DNA of 10,413 nt from Pseudomonadota bacterium (GCA_023411445.1 JAEYOT010000151.1:1-10413), one strand, 5' to 3'; numbered from the stretch's first letter, positions 1 to 7,343 are shown. Made by a program: numbers and translations. The notes: generated from the letters alone by a model not told the origin.

Positions 1-104
1 GACGGGTCCAGCACCGGCTTGCCGTCCTTGCCGAGGGTGGGGCCACCGCAAGCGAAGGTCAGGGCCGAGGCGAGGATGAGGGCGACACGGGTGAGGTTCT
101 TCAT
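1..104 (-). CDS. Small lipoprotein, N-terminal fragment (cut by window edge)
   Basis: The first 34 residues are visible and the frame runs open off the left edge. They form a lipoprotein-type signal peptide: Lys and Arg near the N-terminus (MKNLTR), a hydrophobic stretch (VALILASALTFA) and Cys19 followed by Gly-Gly. The lipobox (TFA-C, with Leu at -4) is relaxed rather than canonical. Gly at +2 is not the classical Asp inner-membrane retention signal, so outer-membrane anchoring is the likelier fate (inference from enterobacterial rules). I chose the ATG at 104 because AGGAG at 111-115 lies six bases before it; the ATG at 110 would touch the AGGAG directly. The gene starts 45 bp after the stop of the large TPR gene on the same strand and probably belongs to that operon. 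The rest of the protein is outside the window, so no function can be assigned. Confidence 0.75.
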   Translation of the reverse strand, partial: MKNLTRVALILASALTFACGGPTLGKDGKPVLDP

Positions 105-149
105 GGGCATCTCCTGGCGAGTGCGCGAAAGGTGCGGCGCCGCGGCCGC

Positions 150-3100
150 TCAGGCACCGCCCTCCTTCTTCTTGTCGTCGGCCTTCTTCTTCTCGATCGG
201 CTCGGCGCTCTGCACCACCATCGGCTCACCGCCGATGCGCAACGGGCTGCCCTGCTCGCGCAGCACGCTGTTCACGCGGTTCGGGGCGCCGCGGAACTCG
301 TCGACGACGTGGAACTCGTTCTTGTAGTTCTCCGCCAGCCAGACCTCGCAGGCGCGGCTGAACTCGTCGAAGTACTGGTACTTCACCGAGTAGCCGAGGC
401 AGATGCCGTAGGCGTTCTTGGCCTGCTGCTTCTGCGGCTCGGAGGCGTCGTCGAGAGCGCCGTAGTAAGCGGTACGGATCTCGTAGTCACGCTTCATGCT
501 GTCCGGGATCGGAGCCGCGCGGAACTCCTTCACGAACTTGCCCCACATCTCACCGACGCGAGAGCCAGCGGCGATGACCCAGCGCGGCGGAGGCACCGGC
601 TGCAGGTCGACGATCTTCTTGTACTCCTGCGAAGCCTCGTCGATCAGCGGGCGCTTCTTGGCGATCCAGTCCTTCACCTTGGTGTTGATGTGCTTGAGGA
701 CGGCTTCCTTGCTGCCCTGGCCGCGGTACTCCGGGAAGGTGACCTTGTCGACCTTGGCCTTCTTCTGCTCAGCGAAGAAGAACAGGGCCTCGCCCACCGC
801 CTCCAGCGCACGACCGAGCCGGCGCTGCTTGGCGTTGGCGTCCTCACCCTCGATGCCTTCGATCGACGCCACCGCGGCCTTGGGATCCGCCCACAGGCTG
901 CGAACAGCGCCGTACTCGCGGGCAGCGACGGCTTCCTTGTTGCTCTTGACGTAGGCACGAGCGAGCAGGGCGTGAGCCTGAGCGCGCACGTCCGTGGTCG
1001 CCTTGGAGTCGATGAGCTTCATCGACCCGGCCAGGCGCTTCTCGACGTTGCCCCAGTCCTTCTTCTCGCCGTAGTGCGCCGCGACCGCGAAGGCGATCTG
1101 CGCCGCCTGCGTCGGCTTCTTCGCGCCGTAGTACTTGTTGAAGTTGTTGGCGTCCTTGATGGCTTGCTCGTCGTGACCGATACCGAGCCGCAGCACCACG
1201 GCGTCGCTCAGCGCCTGGTCGGCGAACTCGCCCTTGTAGGCGGTCGCTTCGCAGTAACGCTCGAAGAACTCCGAGGCCTTGTCGTAGACGGCGATGGCTT
1301 GGTAGTTGCTGCCGACCTCGTAGAGAGCCTTCTTGGCTAGCTCCGAGTCCTGCATGCCGTACGTCCTGTTGAGCAGGATCGTCAGGCGAACCTGAATCGC
1401 CTTCGCCAACAGGCGGGCGGCCTGATAGGCCCGCGCCATGTTGTAGACGATTTCGTCGGCCTTCTCGCACTGCTTGGGCCGCTCGCCCTTGCTCATCGGG
1501 CCTTCGCAGTACGTGCGCCACAGGTCCAGGTACGCCTCCGCACCCTTCTTGTAGGTGTCGAGGGCGTCCTTGTACTGACCCTTGTCGCTCTTCGCGTCGC
1601 CGCTCTCCACCAGCTTCTGCGCCTTCAAGCGCATGATGTCGAACTGGATGCGGGTCAGTGTCTCGCACTGCTCCTTGTTGTCCTCGAACTTGCTGCCCTT
1701 GCAGTAAAGCTCGAGGAAGGTCGGCACGTCCTTGGCCATGTCGTCGAAGCAAGCCGGGCGCGGGGGCTCCGCGCGGCTGCCGAGCACGTTCACGGCCTCG
1801 AGGTAGAGCTGGGCGGCGAAGATGCCGGCGTCCTTGTCGGCGTGGTTGATGGCCACGTCGCGGAACGCGAGCGCCGCTTCCTCCCAGTGCTGCGCCTCGA
1901 AGTAGGTGCGGGCGCGAGCGTACTTCACCTCGACGTACTGCTCTTCCGCTTCCTTGTCGCCCTTCGGCGGCGTGATGTAGCAGACGTAGCGGTTGAAGGC
2001 CGTGACCATGCCCTTCTGCATGTCGGTGAAGGGCTTGGGCTTGAACTTCTCCCACTCACCTTTCTTGGCCTCGCGATCCTTCGCGTCGGCGCCCGTCGGA
2101 CCAAGACCCTTGGTCTTGCGATCCGCGTCGCCCTTGTACATCTGGTCGTACATCTTCTGGTAGCAGAGCACCGAAGCGTACGCGGCCTCTGCCGCCTGTC
2201 CGCCCTTCGGGTCCTCGGCCACCACCGCGTCGAACGCCGGTCCACACTCCTCCCAGCGCTGCTGGAAGTAGAGCAAGTCCGCCATGGCGTACTTGATCTT
2301 GTACATCGTGGGCCAGTCTTCCTTCACGATGCGCGGGAACTGGAACTTGGCGAAGTCAGCCGCCGTGAAGTTCTCGGCGACCTTCTTGTAGAGGTACGCC
2401 GCCAGGTCCATCGTCTTCTTGTCGCCGGTGCCGCGCACGCCGCCGGTGCCGACGGCCTCGAGATGCCAGCTCATCGCCGTCTCCGCTAGGAGCTCAGCGG
2501 TCTTGTTGGCGCACTCGAGCTTCTCTTTCTCGGGGTTGCCGGCCTTGACGAAGTCGTTGAAGACGCGGACCTGCTGGTCCATCTCCTTGCGGATGCCTTC
2601 CTTGTCACCCGACAGCATGGCCTGCGTCGCCGTCGTGATCTGCCCCTGGTAGAAGCAGCTCTTGGCGCCACCGTCGCGGCTCAACAGATCACGATAGAGG
2701 ACGATCGCTTCCTTGTAGTGACCGGTGTCGAGGTAGGCGAGGCCGAGCTCGTTCAGCATGCCGACCGTCTTGGTCTGCTCGCCGCCCTTGTCCCCGCTGA
2801 CCGGCTTGAAGAAGTTGTACGCCTTGTCCGGCGCGCCAGCGACGGCGTAGACCGGGATCATGTCGCGGCGGGCGGCCTTGGCCAGCTGCGACGCGTTGGG
2901 AACGTCCGTGAACTGATCGCCGTACTCGACGACCTTCTTGAACTCGTTCAGCGCGTTGACGTAGTCGCCCTTGTTCCAGTGGACGTAGCCCAGCTTGTAG
3001 CGGGCATAGCCGAACTGCTTGTTCGTCGGCGGCGGGTACTTGATCACTTCCTTGTAGGCGGCCGCAGCCAGGTCCCACTTGGCCGGATCACCCTGCGCCT

Positions 3101-3884
3101 CCTGGAAGAACAGCTCGCCGAACGCCAGGTACGCGTACGGGATGAACGGCGACTTCGGCGCCTTCTGGATCAGCTCGAAGTAAACCGAGCGCGCGTCCTT
3201 GAGGTTGCCACCCTGCTCGTGCTCGTACGCGAGGTAGTAGAGCACCTCGTCGATCTTCGAGTAGTCCGGGTAGTCGTTCTTCATCTGCGTGTAGTAGGCA
3301 ATCGCCTTCTCACGCGCGGCCTTGACGATCTTCTCGGCCTGAACGGCGTCCGCCTTGAACTTCGCCGCGTTGCCCTTCTTGGTGCGCTGGGCATCTTGCG
3401 CCTGCACGTCCGCCGCGATCTTGTCGCGGTTGGCGGCGCTCTCTAGCTCGACGTAGGCCTCCGCGAGGCGCCGGGTCAGCTGCGGCCGATCCGGCGACTT
3501 CTTCGAAGTGCGCTTGTACAGGCGCTCGAGGCCCTGAATCTCGGTGATGAGCAGCGCGCGGGCGCGAGCCTGCAAGCGGTTCTTGCGGGTGTCGCGGTCG
3601 GCGAACTTCTTCAGCTCATCGGGGTTGACGGGCTTGACGTCATCCTCGCGCTTCTTCACCTCGCGCGGAGGCGGGGCGCTCTTGAAGGCGACGGCGCGCT
3701 TCTGCTTCGCGTCGAACTTGGCCGGACCGCCCGGGCAAGTCATCAGGTTGGTCTGCGCTTCCTTGCCGATGCACTCCAAGCTCAGATCGGTCGGCTTGGC
3801 TTCAGGCGCAGCAGCGGCGGGTGCGGCTGTCAGCCACACGCCCAACGCTGCCACCACGACGGAATAGGCTCTCTTCACGCTCAT
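150..3884 (-). CDS. Large exported tetratricopeptide-repeat (TPR) protein, 1244 aa
   Basis: Residues 1-26 are a signal peptide: MSVKR, a hydrophobic core, then an APAAAA cleavage region before PEAKP. A charged linker follows to about residue 95. From about 100 to 1090 the chain is nearly all amphipathic helix with TPR-like units. The clearest are at 293-320 (YARYKLGYVHWNKGDY...), 374-403 (LNELGLAYLDTGHYKEAI), 653-680 (YARARTYFEAQHWEEAALAF) and 855-880. A C-terminal region at about 1098-1200 is rich in Trp, Tyr and Cys and looks like a separate module. The protein ends in a Lys-rich tail (1232-1240). About 15 cysteines are present, notable for an exported protein. I chose the ATG at 3884 because GGAAGG lies eight bases upstream, inside the last codons of the previous gene; the ATG at 3890 is only two bases from it. 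TPR solenoids are scaffolds for protein complexes, so an envelope assembly role is inferred. Large TPR proteins occur in the myxobacterial gliding (Glt/Agl) machinery, but orthology cannot be shown from this sequence alone. Confidence 0.9.
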   Translation of the reverse strand: MSVKRAYSVVVAALGVWLTAAPAAAAPEAKPTDLSLECIGKEAQTNLMTCPGGPAKFDAKQKRAVAFKSAPPPREVKKREDDVKPVNPDELKKFADRDTRKNRLQARARALLITEIQGLERLYKRTSKKSPDRPQLTRRLAEAYVELESAANRDKIAADVQAQDAQRTKKGNAAKFKADAVQAEKIVKAAREKAIAYYTQMKNDYPDYSKIDEVLYYLAYEHEQGGNLKDARSVYFELIQKAPKSPFIPYAYLAFGELFFQEAQGDPAKWDLAAAAYKEVIKYPPPTNKQFGYARYKLGYVHWNKGDYVNALNEFKKVVEYGDQFTDVPNASQLAKAARRDMIPVYAVAGAPDKAYNFFKPVSGDKGGEQTKTVGMLNELGLAYLDTGHYKEAIVLYRDLLSRDGGAKSCFYQGQITTATQAMLSGDKEGIRKEMDQQVRVFNDFVKAGNPEKEKLECANKTAELLAETAMSWHLEAVGTGGVRGTGDKKTMDLAAYLYKKVAENFTAADFAKFQFPRIVKEDWPTMYKIKYAMADLLYFQQRWEECGPAFDAVVAEDPKGGQAAEAAYASVLCYQKMYDQMYKGDADRKTKGLGPTGADAKDREAKKGEWEKFKPKPFTDMQKGMVTAFNRYVCYITPPKGDKEAEEQYVEVKYARARTYFEAQHWEEAALAFRDVAINHADKDAGIFAAQLYLEAVNVLGSRAEPPRPACFDDMAKDVPTFLELYCKGSKFEDNKEQCETLTRIQFDIMRLKAQKLVESGDAKSDKGQYKDALDTYKKGAEAYLDLWRTYCEGPMSKGERPKQCEKADEIVYNMARAYQAARLLAKAIQVRLTILLNRTYGMQDSELAKKALYEVGSNYQAIAVYDKASEFFERYCEATAYKGEFADQALSDAVVLRLGIGHDEQAIKDANNFNKYYGAKKPTQAAQIAFAVAAHYGEKKDWGNVEKRLAGSMKLIDSKATTDVRAQAHALLARAYVKSNKEAVAAREYGAVRSLWADPKAAVASIEGIEGEDANAKQRRLGRALEAVGEALFFFAEQKKAKVDKVTFPEYRGQGSKEAVLKHINTKVKDWIAKKRPLIDEASQEYKKIVDLQPVPPPRWVIAAGSRVGEMWGKFVKEFRAAPIPDSMKRDYEIRTAYYGALDDASEPQKQQAKNAYGICLGYSVKYQYFDEFSRACEVWLAENYKNEFHVVDEFRGAPNRVNSVLREQGSPLRIGGEPMVVQSAEPIEKKKADDKKKEGGA

Positions 3885-3889
3885 TTGCA

Positions 3890-5647
3890 TCACCTTCCGC
3901 AGGCCGACTCGACCACCTGTCGGTAGAAACCGAGCTCGTCGCGCCAGTACTCGCCGTTGAACGGCCAAATCACGTGTTCCTCGTCCGGCTTGACCACGCC
4001 GTAGATCTTCGACTCAGCTTTGCTCACCTGATTGGTCTGAATCTTCTCGTCGAGCAGATTTCTCTGCGCGGCGGTGATGTCGATCAGGATCTTCTCGCCG
4101 TTACGCAGGTGCTCGTTCAGCTCGTCCACGTAGCGCTGGTAGCGACCGAGAGCGAGCTCGCCCGCCTGACGAACCGCCAGGTCACGCGCCAGCTTCAGCG
4201 CGTCCGACACTTCCATGCCCAGGCCGGAGCTCTGGAAGTCCGACGGCGACTTTTTGAACCGCTTCTCTTCCTCCTCCAGCAGCTTCACGTAGTCGATGTT
4301 GCGGAGCAGCTGGCGGTCGGACAGGGCGATCTCCACGATGGGCCGCACCGAGGCCGGGATGTCACCCTTGCCCTCGCGCACGTCGAGCAAGAACTTGAAG
4401 AAGGCGTCCTCGCGGTTCTCGCCCTTGTAGTTCTTCAGGATGCGCTCGAGCTCGTCCTTGATCGGCACGTAGCGCAGGTTGAAGCGCGCCACGACGGTGG
4501 TGGCTGCGTCGTAGTTGCAGTTCGTGAAGTAAATGATGGCCTTGAGGACTTCCGACTCCGGATAGAACGAGTTCGGGAAATACGGCGCGCTCAGCGTGTG
4601 GATGTTGCCGAGCGAGCGCGGGTAGTCGCCGGCCATGAAGTACGCCCACGACTCCTCGAACAGCGCGTCCAGCCAGTACTCGCTGGTCTGGTCCACCAAG
4701 TTCCAGTACTTCACCGCCGCGCTCAGCTTGGTGCTGTTCACGGTCGGTGCGTTGGTCTCCGGGTCTAGCGTGATCGACGACGAGTAGTACGTGCGCGCCA
4801 TCGACAGGTACGCGAGATCGCGCATGCGATCCTCGTCATCGACGCCCTCCACGCCCTCATCTAGCGCCTTCTCGATGCGCTGGAAGGCCTTCACGGCCGG
4901 CACGGCTTTGCGCAGCTGCACGTAGCTCACGCCGGTGAAGAACTGGGCCTTCACGTAGTACTCGCTGCGGCGGTCCACCTTCTGGAACAGCCGGATGGCT
5001 TCCTCGAACTGGCGGTTACGGTACTTGTAGCGGCCGAGCATGAAGTTCAGCTGCCAGTACAGGTCGCGCTGCTGCGCGTTGTCGAAGCGAGCCAGATCTT
5101 CGTCGTTGTACTTACCGACGCGCTCGATGATGTCCGCCGGCTCCGGCAGCTGCGTGGCGAGCTTGGCCAGCCACAGCAGCGTCTCCTTGAACTTCAGGTG
5201 ATTGGGGTGGTCCGCGACCCCGCTGAAGATCTGATAGCTCGCCTGGTAGAACTTGAGGCGATAGAGCGAGATGGCGAGGAAGTACTCGGCCAGCTGCTTG
5301 TTGCCCGGATCGTCGCCCGTCTCTCCAGCGCGCACCTTGTGCAGAGCCTGCGCCGCCTCGTTCCACCGCTCCTTGTCGAACAGCGCCTTGGCTTGCGCCG
5401 CCGCCTCGGTCGGGTTGCCCGCGACGACCGCTGCCGGCACCTTGCCCTTCGGTGCGTCCTCATCGAGATCGATGTCGACGCCACCCTTCGCGGGTGCCTT
5501 GGCGCCGCCCTTCGGCTTCTTCGTGGTCGGCGCGGGCGCGTCGAGATCCAGGACCTCTTCGGCGCGGGCGATGTTGGTGATGCCGAGCGTGCTCGACACA
5601 ACGGCTGTAGCCAGGATGCTGACCGCGACCAGGCGCTTTCGGAACAT
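3890..5647 (-). CDS. Exported TPR protein, 585 aa, first gene of the operon
   Basis: A signal peptide spans residues 1-29: MFRKR, a hydrophobic core, then ARA before EE. An acidic, Pro/Lys-rich linker (about 30-75) carries two related motifs, EVLDLDAPAP and VDIDLDEDAP. Helical TPR-like repeats run from about 80 to 420, for example 81-105 (AKALFDKERWNEAAQALHKV), 197-225 (FMLGRYKYRNRQFEEAIRLF), 234-262 and 328-350 (ESWAYFMAGDYPRSL). Residues 440-545 look like long helices. The C-terminus ends in an aromatic block, WPFNGEYWRDELGFYR (561-576). I chose the ATG at 5647 because GAGGA precedes it by three bases and it starts the signal peptide. The upstream ATG at 5797 overlaps the predicted -10 box and adds 50 residues without protein character. 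The stop (TGA, 3890-3892) lies five bases before the next gene's start, so translation is probably coupled. The protein is probably periplasmic or outer-membrane associated and a partner of the 1244-residue TPR protein. Its specific function is unknown. Confidence 0.9.
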   Translation of the reverse strand: MFRKRLVAVSILATAVVSSTLGITNIARAEEVLDLDAPAPTTKKPKGGAKAPAKGGVDIDLDEDAPKGKVPAAVVAGNPTEAAAQAKALFDKERWNEAAQALHKVRAGETGDDPGNKQLAEYFLAISLYRLKFYQASYQIFSGVADHPNHLKFKETLLWLAKLATQLPEPADIIERVGKYNDEDLARFDNAQQRDLYWQLNFMLGRYKYRNRQFEEAIRLFQKVDRRSEYYVKAQFFTGVSYVQLRKAVPAVKAFQRIEKALDEGVEGVDDEDRMRDLAYLSMARTYYSSSITLDPETNAPTVNSTKLSAAVKYWNLVDQTSEYWLDALFEESWAYFMAGDYPRSLGNIHTLSAPYFPNSFYPESEVLKAIIYFTNCNYDAATTVVARFNLRYVPIKDELERILKNYKGENREDAFFKFLLDVREGKGDIPASVRPIVEIALSDRQLLRNIDYVKLLEEEEKRFKKSPSDFQSSGLGMEVSDALKLARDLAVRQAGELALGRYQRYVDELNEHLRNGEKILIDITAAQRNLLDEKIQTNQVSKAESKIYGVVKPDEEHVIWPFNGEYWRDELGFYRQVVESACGR

Positions 5648-5790
5648 GTATCCTCGTTGGATGGGTGGAGAGGCTCGCCCCGCACCGAGCGAGGGGCGGA
5701 GCGCCGACCCCCGGGCGGGGGGCGTCGGACGGGCTGGGGTCTCGAGACGAAAAAGCCTAATAACTACCGGTAGATACAACCCGCAGGGCT
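5648..5790 (-). promoter_or_regulatory. Structured 5' leader of the TPR operon
   Basis: If transcription starts just after the -10 box at 5796-5801, the operon has a leader of about 140 nt. It contains a strong GC hairpin at 5704-5728: a five-pair CCGAC/GTCGG stem, one bulged base, four more G-C pairs and a six-base loop. It also holds a perfect 10-bp palindrome GTCTCGAGAC at 5739-5748. The ribosome site GAGGA lies a few bases before the ATG at 5647, outside the hairpin. I recognise no known riboswitch class. The structure is seen in the sequence; any regulatory role is inference. Confidence 0.4.
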
Positions 5791-5794
5791 GCGG
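5764..5794. repeat. Two adjacent inverted repeats near the predicted TPR-operon transcription start
   Basis: CTACCGGTAG (5764-5773) is a perfect 10-bp palindrome. CCGCAG-GG-CTGCGG (5781-5794) has perfect 6-bp arms around a 2-base centre. Both sit immediately downstream of the predicted -10 box, where an operator or an early RNA hairpin could act. In GC-rich DNA a lone 10-bp palindrome is not rare, so only the pairing and position make this of interest. Confidence 0.4.
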
Positions 5795-5795
5795 C

Positions 5796-5825
5796 ATGTT
5801 AGATAGCGGCGGAGAGCGTTGTCAA
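5796..5825 (-). promoter_or_regulatory. Candidate sigma70-type promoter for the TPR operon
   Basis: Read on the minus strand, a perfect TTGACA (5825-5820) is followed after 18 bases by TAACAT (5801-5796), which matches TATAAT at four of six positions. It lies about 150 bp upstream of the first TPR gene and points toward it. No better candidate was seen between it and the gene. No expression data are available. Confidence 0.5.
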
Positions 5826-6298
5826 GCGTCGTTGAAACTCGGTCACTCAATCGTGGAGTCTTTGGGGCTGCGTCAGAATTTTCCGTGCTTGGAGCCTCAT
5901 TGCGCACAAGGTGTGAGGAAATCGCCTTTCCTAGCTCGCTGAGCTCACGGTGCCTCGAGAGGCAGTCCGACTTGTCGTCCGAAACGCAGGCGCCGCTCGA
6001 CCTTGGGCCCGGGCGGTCGATCCCTAGCGCGCTCCCCAAAGCGAGAACGCACGCCCGGCGAACTCTAACATCAGTAAGCGCGCGATCGTAGTGGTGGCTG
6101 CGCGCGCTCACGCTCAATCCTCGCGCGCCATCGCGCTCGCGCCGCTCGCGTGCAAACTTTCCGAGCTGAGCCATGATTGCGCAGCACGTGATGGCTTTCG
6201 CGTTGACGGAATTCGACGCGCTCGATTAGCGTACGCGCCGGTCCGCGGGCGACCGTACCGGCGAGCGCGCCCCACCAGCCCCAAGGTAACGAGCAACG
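5826..6298. other. Intergenic region between divergent operons, no gene seen
   Basis: Open frames in this stretch translate into compositionally random, Arg/Ser-rich peptides with no domain, signal peptide or ribosome site, so I call no gene. Visible elements are an inverted repeat TGCCTC-GA-GAGGCA (5951-5964), a short CCCAAAGCGAGAA (6035-6047) that recurs twice near 9300, and a weak plus-strand promoter candidate around 6203-6232. The first part (about 5826-5940) is less GC-rich than the flanking genes, as expected for regulatory DNA. Confidence 0.5.
6203..6232 (+). promoter_or_regulatory. Weak candidate promoter for the cysteine-rich lipoprotein gene
   Basis: TTGACG (6203-6208) matches the -35 consensus at five of six positions. 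After 18 bases comes TAGCGT (6227-6232), a poor -10 box with three matches. It would give a leader of about 60 nt before the ATG at 6299. This is plausible by position only. Confidence 0.25.
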
Positions 6299-6988
6299 AT
6301 GACAAGGATGCCGAGTGCTGTTTCATGGTCGGTCGGATTGCTGCTCGGTTGGGCAGCTCTTGCCTGCACGCCTGGCGGCGTCGGCGATCCCTGCACCCCC
6401 GAGGACGAATACTCGCAGAACTTCAACGGCTTCCAGGTCACCGAGGTGAACGTGGAGAGCCGGTCGTTTCAGTGCGAAACCCGGCTCTGCCTCGTGAACC
6501 ACTTCCAGGGTCGCGTGAGCTGCCGCTTGGGCCAGACCGCGTCGCAGGCGAGCCCGGACGAGGTAGATGAGACCGGCACGCCCACGGGGCGCCCCAACCC
6601 GAGGTACAACCCGGTGTGCGCCATCCCGGGTACGGAAGCGACGAACGACCCGAACAGCCTGGACAACATCAAGGTCGAGGTTCCTCCGCAACTAAAGAGC
6701 CGGCAGACCGAGAAGGCGGTGTACTGCTCTTGCCGCTGCGATGGCCCCGAGAAGAACGCCCGCTACTGCGAATGTCCCGAAGGGTTCACGTGTGAGCCCC
6801 TCGTCGACGATCTCAAGATCACCGCAGGTGGCGGCCAGCTCGCCGGCTCGTACTGTATCCGCTCCGGAACCAAGTATAACGAGAAGGACCACTACAAGAC
6901 CGCTCCCAACTGCGCGAGCGATCCGGCGGCCTGCGGCTGCACCCCGGACGACTGGTCGCCAGAGTGCGGTCGCCGTCCGGGCGGCTGA
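6299..6988 (+). CDS. Cysteine-rich putative lipoprotein, 229 aa, unknown function
   Basis: The N-terminus is a lipoprotein-like signal: MTRMPS, a hydrophobic stretch (VGLLLGWAALA) and Cys23. The residue at -3 is Ala rather than Leu, so the lipobox is relaxed. After Cys23 there are 16 further cysteines in about 206 residues, an even number consistent with several disulfides in an oxidising compartment. They cluster around 144-165 (YCSCRCDGPEKNARYCECPE) and again at the C-terminus (NCASDPAACGC). The spacing loosely recalls EGF-like or knottin modules but fits none I can name. The ATG at 6299 is used because GAG lies five bases before it; the ATG at 6308 has AAGG touching it, so its spacing is wrong. 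Further upstream, AAGG at 6283-6286 is a weak alternative ribosome site. The gene ends where the YraN-like domain begins. Function unknown; probably a surface or periplasm-facing lipoprotein. Confidence 0.8.
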   Translation: MTRMPSAVSWSVGLLLGWAALACTPGGVGDPCTPEDEYSQNFNGFQVTEVNVESRSFQCETRLCLVNHFQGRVSCRLGQTASQASPDEVDETGTPTGRPNPRYNPVCAIPGTEATNDPNSLDNIKVEVPPQLKSRQTEKAVYCSCRCDGPEKNARYCECPEGFTCEPLVDDLKITAGGGQLAGSYCIRSGTKYNEKDHYKTAPNCASDPAACGCTPDDWSPECGRRPGG

Positions 6989-7343
6989 GAGAGCGCGGAC
7001 AGGGCGAGCGGCGGAGCACGCTGTCGCTCGCTACCTCATCGCCCGCGGCTACGACATCGTCGCTCTGAACCTGCGGCTATCGCGGCTCGAGCTGGACGTG
7101 GTTGCGCGCCGTGGCGACACCGTCGTCGTCGTAGAGGTGCGTACGCGCGGTGCGAGCGCGTGGACGAGCGGCTTTGGCAGCTTGGACGGCCGCAAGCGCT
7201 ACCGCATCCGCCTTGCGGGGCAGCGCTTGTGGGCGCGACGCTATCGGCACGACGCTTCCGTCAAACACCTGCGCTTCGACGCGGCCAGCGTCCACTTTGG
7301 TCCGGACGGCGCGCGTGTGGAGTACGTCCCGGCCGCGTTCTGA
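6828..7343 (+). CDS. yraN: YraN/UPF0102 family protein with unclear 5' end
   Basis: From about position 6984 onward the protein matches the YraN (UPF0102) family, a small restriction-endonuclease-like fold. It shows TGRAAEHAVARYLIARGYDIVALN, the core RLELDVVARRGDTVVVVEVRTR (family pattern GEIDLI...FVEVK/R) and the terminal RFD...VEYVPAAF, resembling the end of E. coli YraN. The acidic residues of the ELD and EVR motifs are kept; Arg instead of Lys in EVK is common in this family. The domain alone is about 120 residues, near normal length. The problem is the start. In this frame no ATG, GTG, TTG or CTG occurs between the GTG at 6828 and the domain, and 6828 lies 161 bases inside the lipoprotein gene, where the translated text looks like shadow sequence. 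A frameshift linking a GTG at 6964 (in another frame) to the domain would give a conventional N-terminus. The listed start is therefore a placeholder. Biochemical role in myxobacteria is unproven; nuclease activity is inferred from the fold. Confidence 0.7.
   Translation: MAASSPARTVSAPEPSITRRTTTRPLPTARAIRRPAAAPRTTGRQSAVAVRAAERARTGRAAEHAVARYLIARGYDIVALNLRLSRLELDVVARRGDTVVVVEVRTRGASAWTSGFGSLDGRKRYRIRLAGQRLWARRYRHDASVKHLRFDAASVHFGPDGARVEYVPAAF

Noticed and set aside
134..149. GC-only palindromes GCGGCGCCGC and GCGGCCGC after the large TPR gene, possible terminator
   Set aside because: No T-run follows and the next gene starts 45 bp later with a good ribosome site, so read-through is likelier than termination. 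Overlapping GC palindromes are common in such DNA.
132..1340. Long plus-strand open frame (402 codons) rich in Leu, Val and Arg
   Set aside because: It is antisense to the 1244-aa TPR gene. Its Leu-rich composition is the complement of the abundant AAG (Lys) and GAG (Glu) codons of that gene, and it has no ribosome site or domain.
844..2055. Minus-strand open frame of 403 codons inside the TPR gene
   Set aside because: An alternate frame of the same strand, Arg/Gly/Gln-rich and repetitive. The overlapping frame has a signal peptide and clear TPR helices.
2718..3446. Plus-strand open frame of 242 codons
   Set aside because: Antisense shadow of the TPR gene with the same Leu/Val/Arg-rich complement composition and no recognisable fold.
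3821..4768. Plus-strand open frame of 315 codons
   Set aside because: Spans the junction of both TPR genes in antisense; composition is typical of a GC-rich shadow frame.
5819..6091. Plus-strand open frame of 90 codons in the same intergenic region
   Set aside because: No ribosome site, no domain and random-looking composition.
5764..6174. Minus-strand open frame of 136 codons in the divergent intergenic region
   Set aside because: Arg/Ser-rich peptide without domain, signal peptide or ribosome site. It covers the promoter candidate of the TPR operon.
7080..7150. Loss of the catalytic Lys in the YraN EVK motif (EVR here) as a sign of inactivation
   Set aside because: Arg at this position is frequent in the family, including E. 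coli YraN (EVRYR), so it is not evidence of decay.
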